Shown: piece by piece, positions 62,928 through 64,000 of the stretch | Layout: each line of letters starts with the position of its first letter | Numbering within the stretch: the stretch's first letter is position 1 | NCBI GenBank assembly: GCA_019421015.1 | Contig: JAHZGC010000024.1 | Span: 1 to 64,000 of the forward strand | DNA length: 64,000 bases | Direction of reading: 5' to 3' | From: Coriobacteriaceae bacterium | GTDB taxonomy: Bacteria; Actinomycetota; Coriobacteriia; Coriobacteriales; UMGS124 | Position numbers and translations under genes: made by a program | The notes under the pieces: generated by a model | Told to the model about the DNA's origin: nothing | Seen by the model: only the letters and a program-made list of their open reading frames with translations | Database searches by the model: none

Positions 62928-64000
62928 TTACTCACCTGCCTTGGGAGCGTCGGTGGGGGTGGGGGAGACGCCCAGCTCGGCGGCCATGGCCTCGATCTTG
63001 GCCAGGACCTCGCCGGGGGTCGGGATGATGCCGCCGGTGCGGCCGTAGAACTCCACGGGGGCGCGGCCGTTCACGGCAAGGCGCACGTCGTCGACCATCT
63101 GGCCCATGTTCATCTCGACCGAGAGGTAGGCCTTTGCGGTGCCCAGGGTGGCCTCGACGGCGTCCACCGGGAAGGGCCACAGGGTGATGGGGCGCACCAG
63201 GCCGGCCTTGATGCCCTTGGCGCGGGCCGCCACCACGGCGCTGTGGGCGATGCGGGCCGTGGCACCGAACGAGACGAGCACGATGTCGGCATCCTCGGTC
63301 ATGAAGCTCTCGGCGCGCTGCTCGCTGGCCTTGATCTGCTCGTAGCGCTCAAAGCGCTCGCGGTTGAGGCGTTCGAGGTCGGCGGCCTGCAGGTAAAGCG
63401 AGTTGGCGACGTTGTGGGCGCGCTCGCCCTTGTGGCCGCAGGTGGCCCAGGGCTTGGCCGGTAGGCTGGCGGGGTCGATGGGCTCGGGCAGCACCACGGG
63501 CTCCATCATCTGGCCGAGCATGCCGTCGGCCAGGAGCATGACGGGCGTGCGGTAGCGGTCGGCCACGTCGAAGGCCGTGTAGATGAGGTCGGCCATCTCC
63601 TGCACGGTGCTCGGGGCGAACACGGGCATGAAGAAGTCGCCGTGGCCCAGGGCACGGGTGGCCTGCCAGTAGTCGCTCTGGGAGGGCTGGATGCCGCCGA
63701 GGCCGGGGCCGCCGCGCTGCACGTTCACGATGACGCCGGGCAGGTCGGCGCCGGCCATGTAGCTCACGCCCTCGCCCTTGAGCGAGACGCCCGGGCTCGA
63801 GCTCGACGTCATGGCGCGGGCACCGGCGGCGCTGGCGCCGTAGACCATGTTGATGGCCGCGATCTCGCTCTCGGCCTGCAGATAGGTGCCGCCGATCTTG
63901 GGCATCTGTTTGCTCATGTAGGCCGCAAGCTCGGTCTGGGGCGTGATGGGGTAGCCAAAGAAGAACCGGCAGCCGGCGCGCATGGCGCCCTCGGCCAGGG
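62928..64000 (-). CDS. vorB: 2-oxoacid:ferredoxin oxidoreductase alpha subunit (VorB type), 5' end cut
   Basis: At least 357 residues; the frame is open at the window edge. LAEGAMRAGCRFFFGYPITP shows that the true start is a short distance upstream, because family members have about 10-15 residues before this motif. Further motifs are AESEIAAINMVYGASAAGAR, MTSSSSPGVSLKGEGVSYMA and RGGPGLGGIQPSQSDYWQAT, typical of 3-methyl-2-oxobutanoate (VorB) subunits and also close to 2-oxoglutarate enzymes. Substrate specificity therefore remains a best guess. Confidence 0.88.
   Translation of the reverse strand, partial: LAEGAMRAGCRFFFGYPITPQTELAAYMSKQMPKIGGTYLQAESEIAAINMVYGASAAGARAMTSSSSPGVSLKGEGVSYMAGADLPGVIVNVQRGGPGLGGIQPSQSDYWQATRALGHGDFFMPVFAPSTVQEMADLIYTAFDVADRYRTPVMLLADGMLGQMMEPVVLPEPIDPASLPAKPWATCGHKGERAHNVANSLYLQAADLERLNRERFERYEQIKASEQRAESFMTEDADIVLVSFGATARIAHSAVVAARAKGIKAGLVRPITLWPFPVDAVEATLGTAKAYLSVEMNMGQMVDDVRLAVNGRAPVEFYGRTGGIIPTPGEVLAKIEAMAAELGVSPTPTDAPKAGE

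Overview
The window is about 64 kb of GC-rich DNA from an anaerobic actinobacterium. It most resembles the Coriobacteriia, family Eggerthellaceae. The grounds are many Tat-exported flavoprotein reductases without a heme domain, membrane-anchored LuxR regulators of about 500 residues encoded back-to-back with those reductases, several molybdopterin oxidoreductases, and a ferredoxin-dependent 2-oxoacid oxidoreductase. No rRNA gene is visible, so the genus is not assigned.

Left part (1-17.7 kb): a formate and selenium block. A formate dehydrogenase (beta subunit cut by the window edge; alpha subunit with an in-frame UGA) is divergent from a second molybdoenzyme of the TtrA/PsrA type plus its four-cluster Fe-S subunit. 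The second enzyme also has an in-frame UGA, exactly where the family has its Mo-ligand Cys. Next come selA and selB (4-bp overlap) and a tRNA-Sec gene with a UCA anticodon, so most of the selenocysteine machinery lies beside two apparent users; selD is not in the window. A cytoplasmic Cys-type molybdoenzyme, a CorC-type membrane protein and a formate/nitrite channel follow.

Middle-left (17.7-25 kb): a scrap zone. A flavoreductase is joined at its 5' end to the last codons of a lost LuxR gene. A lower-GC relic of a polysaccharide locus (truncated flippase, frameshifted acetyltransferase) abuts its stop codon. A decayed LysR/flavoreductase pair follows, and its reductase is interrupted by a 107-bp palindromic repeat that occurs twice more in the window. 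An intact LysR and an MNT/HEPN toxin-antitoxin pair end the zone.

Middle (25-40 kb): repeated respiratory modules. There is a Tat flavoreductase, a four-repeat orphan CRISPR array, LuxR divergent from a Tat ferredoxin-like protein with hypA, LuxR divergent from a flavoreductase, and a flavoreductase divergent from LuxR. Three copies of an AT-rich element of about 185 bp with imperfect terminal inverted repeats are scattered at 12.4, 27.0 and 31.8 kb.

Right part (39.6-64 kb): more ordinary genes (AlkD-like, DegV, a GIY-YIG/GNAT frame, AGCS symporter, radical SAM protein, MATE exporter, ECF sigma with a DUF4179 partner). They are mixed with a LytTR/GHKL two-component system next to another flavoreductase, a further flavoreductase/LuxR pair, a hybrid histidine kinase with a solute-binding lipoprotein, and a VorB-VorA-VorC type oxidoreductase that runs off the right edge.

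Overall the genes suggest a cell that oxidises formate and 2-oxoacids and disposes of electrons on many alternative acceptors, each reductase having its own sensor-regulator. The most notable signals are the second, TtrA-like selenoprotein, the apparently mobile palindrome with compensating arms, and the AT-rich terminal-inverted-repeat element.
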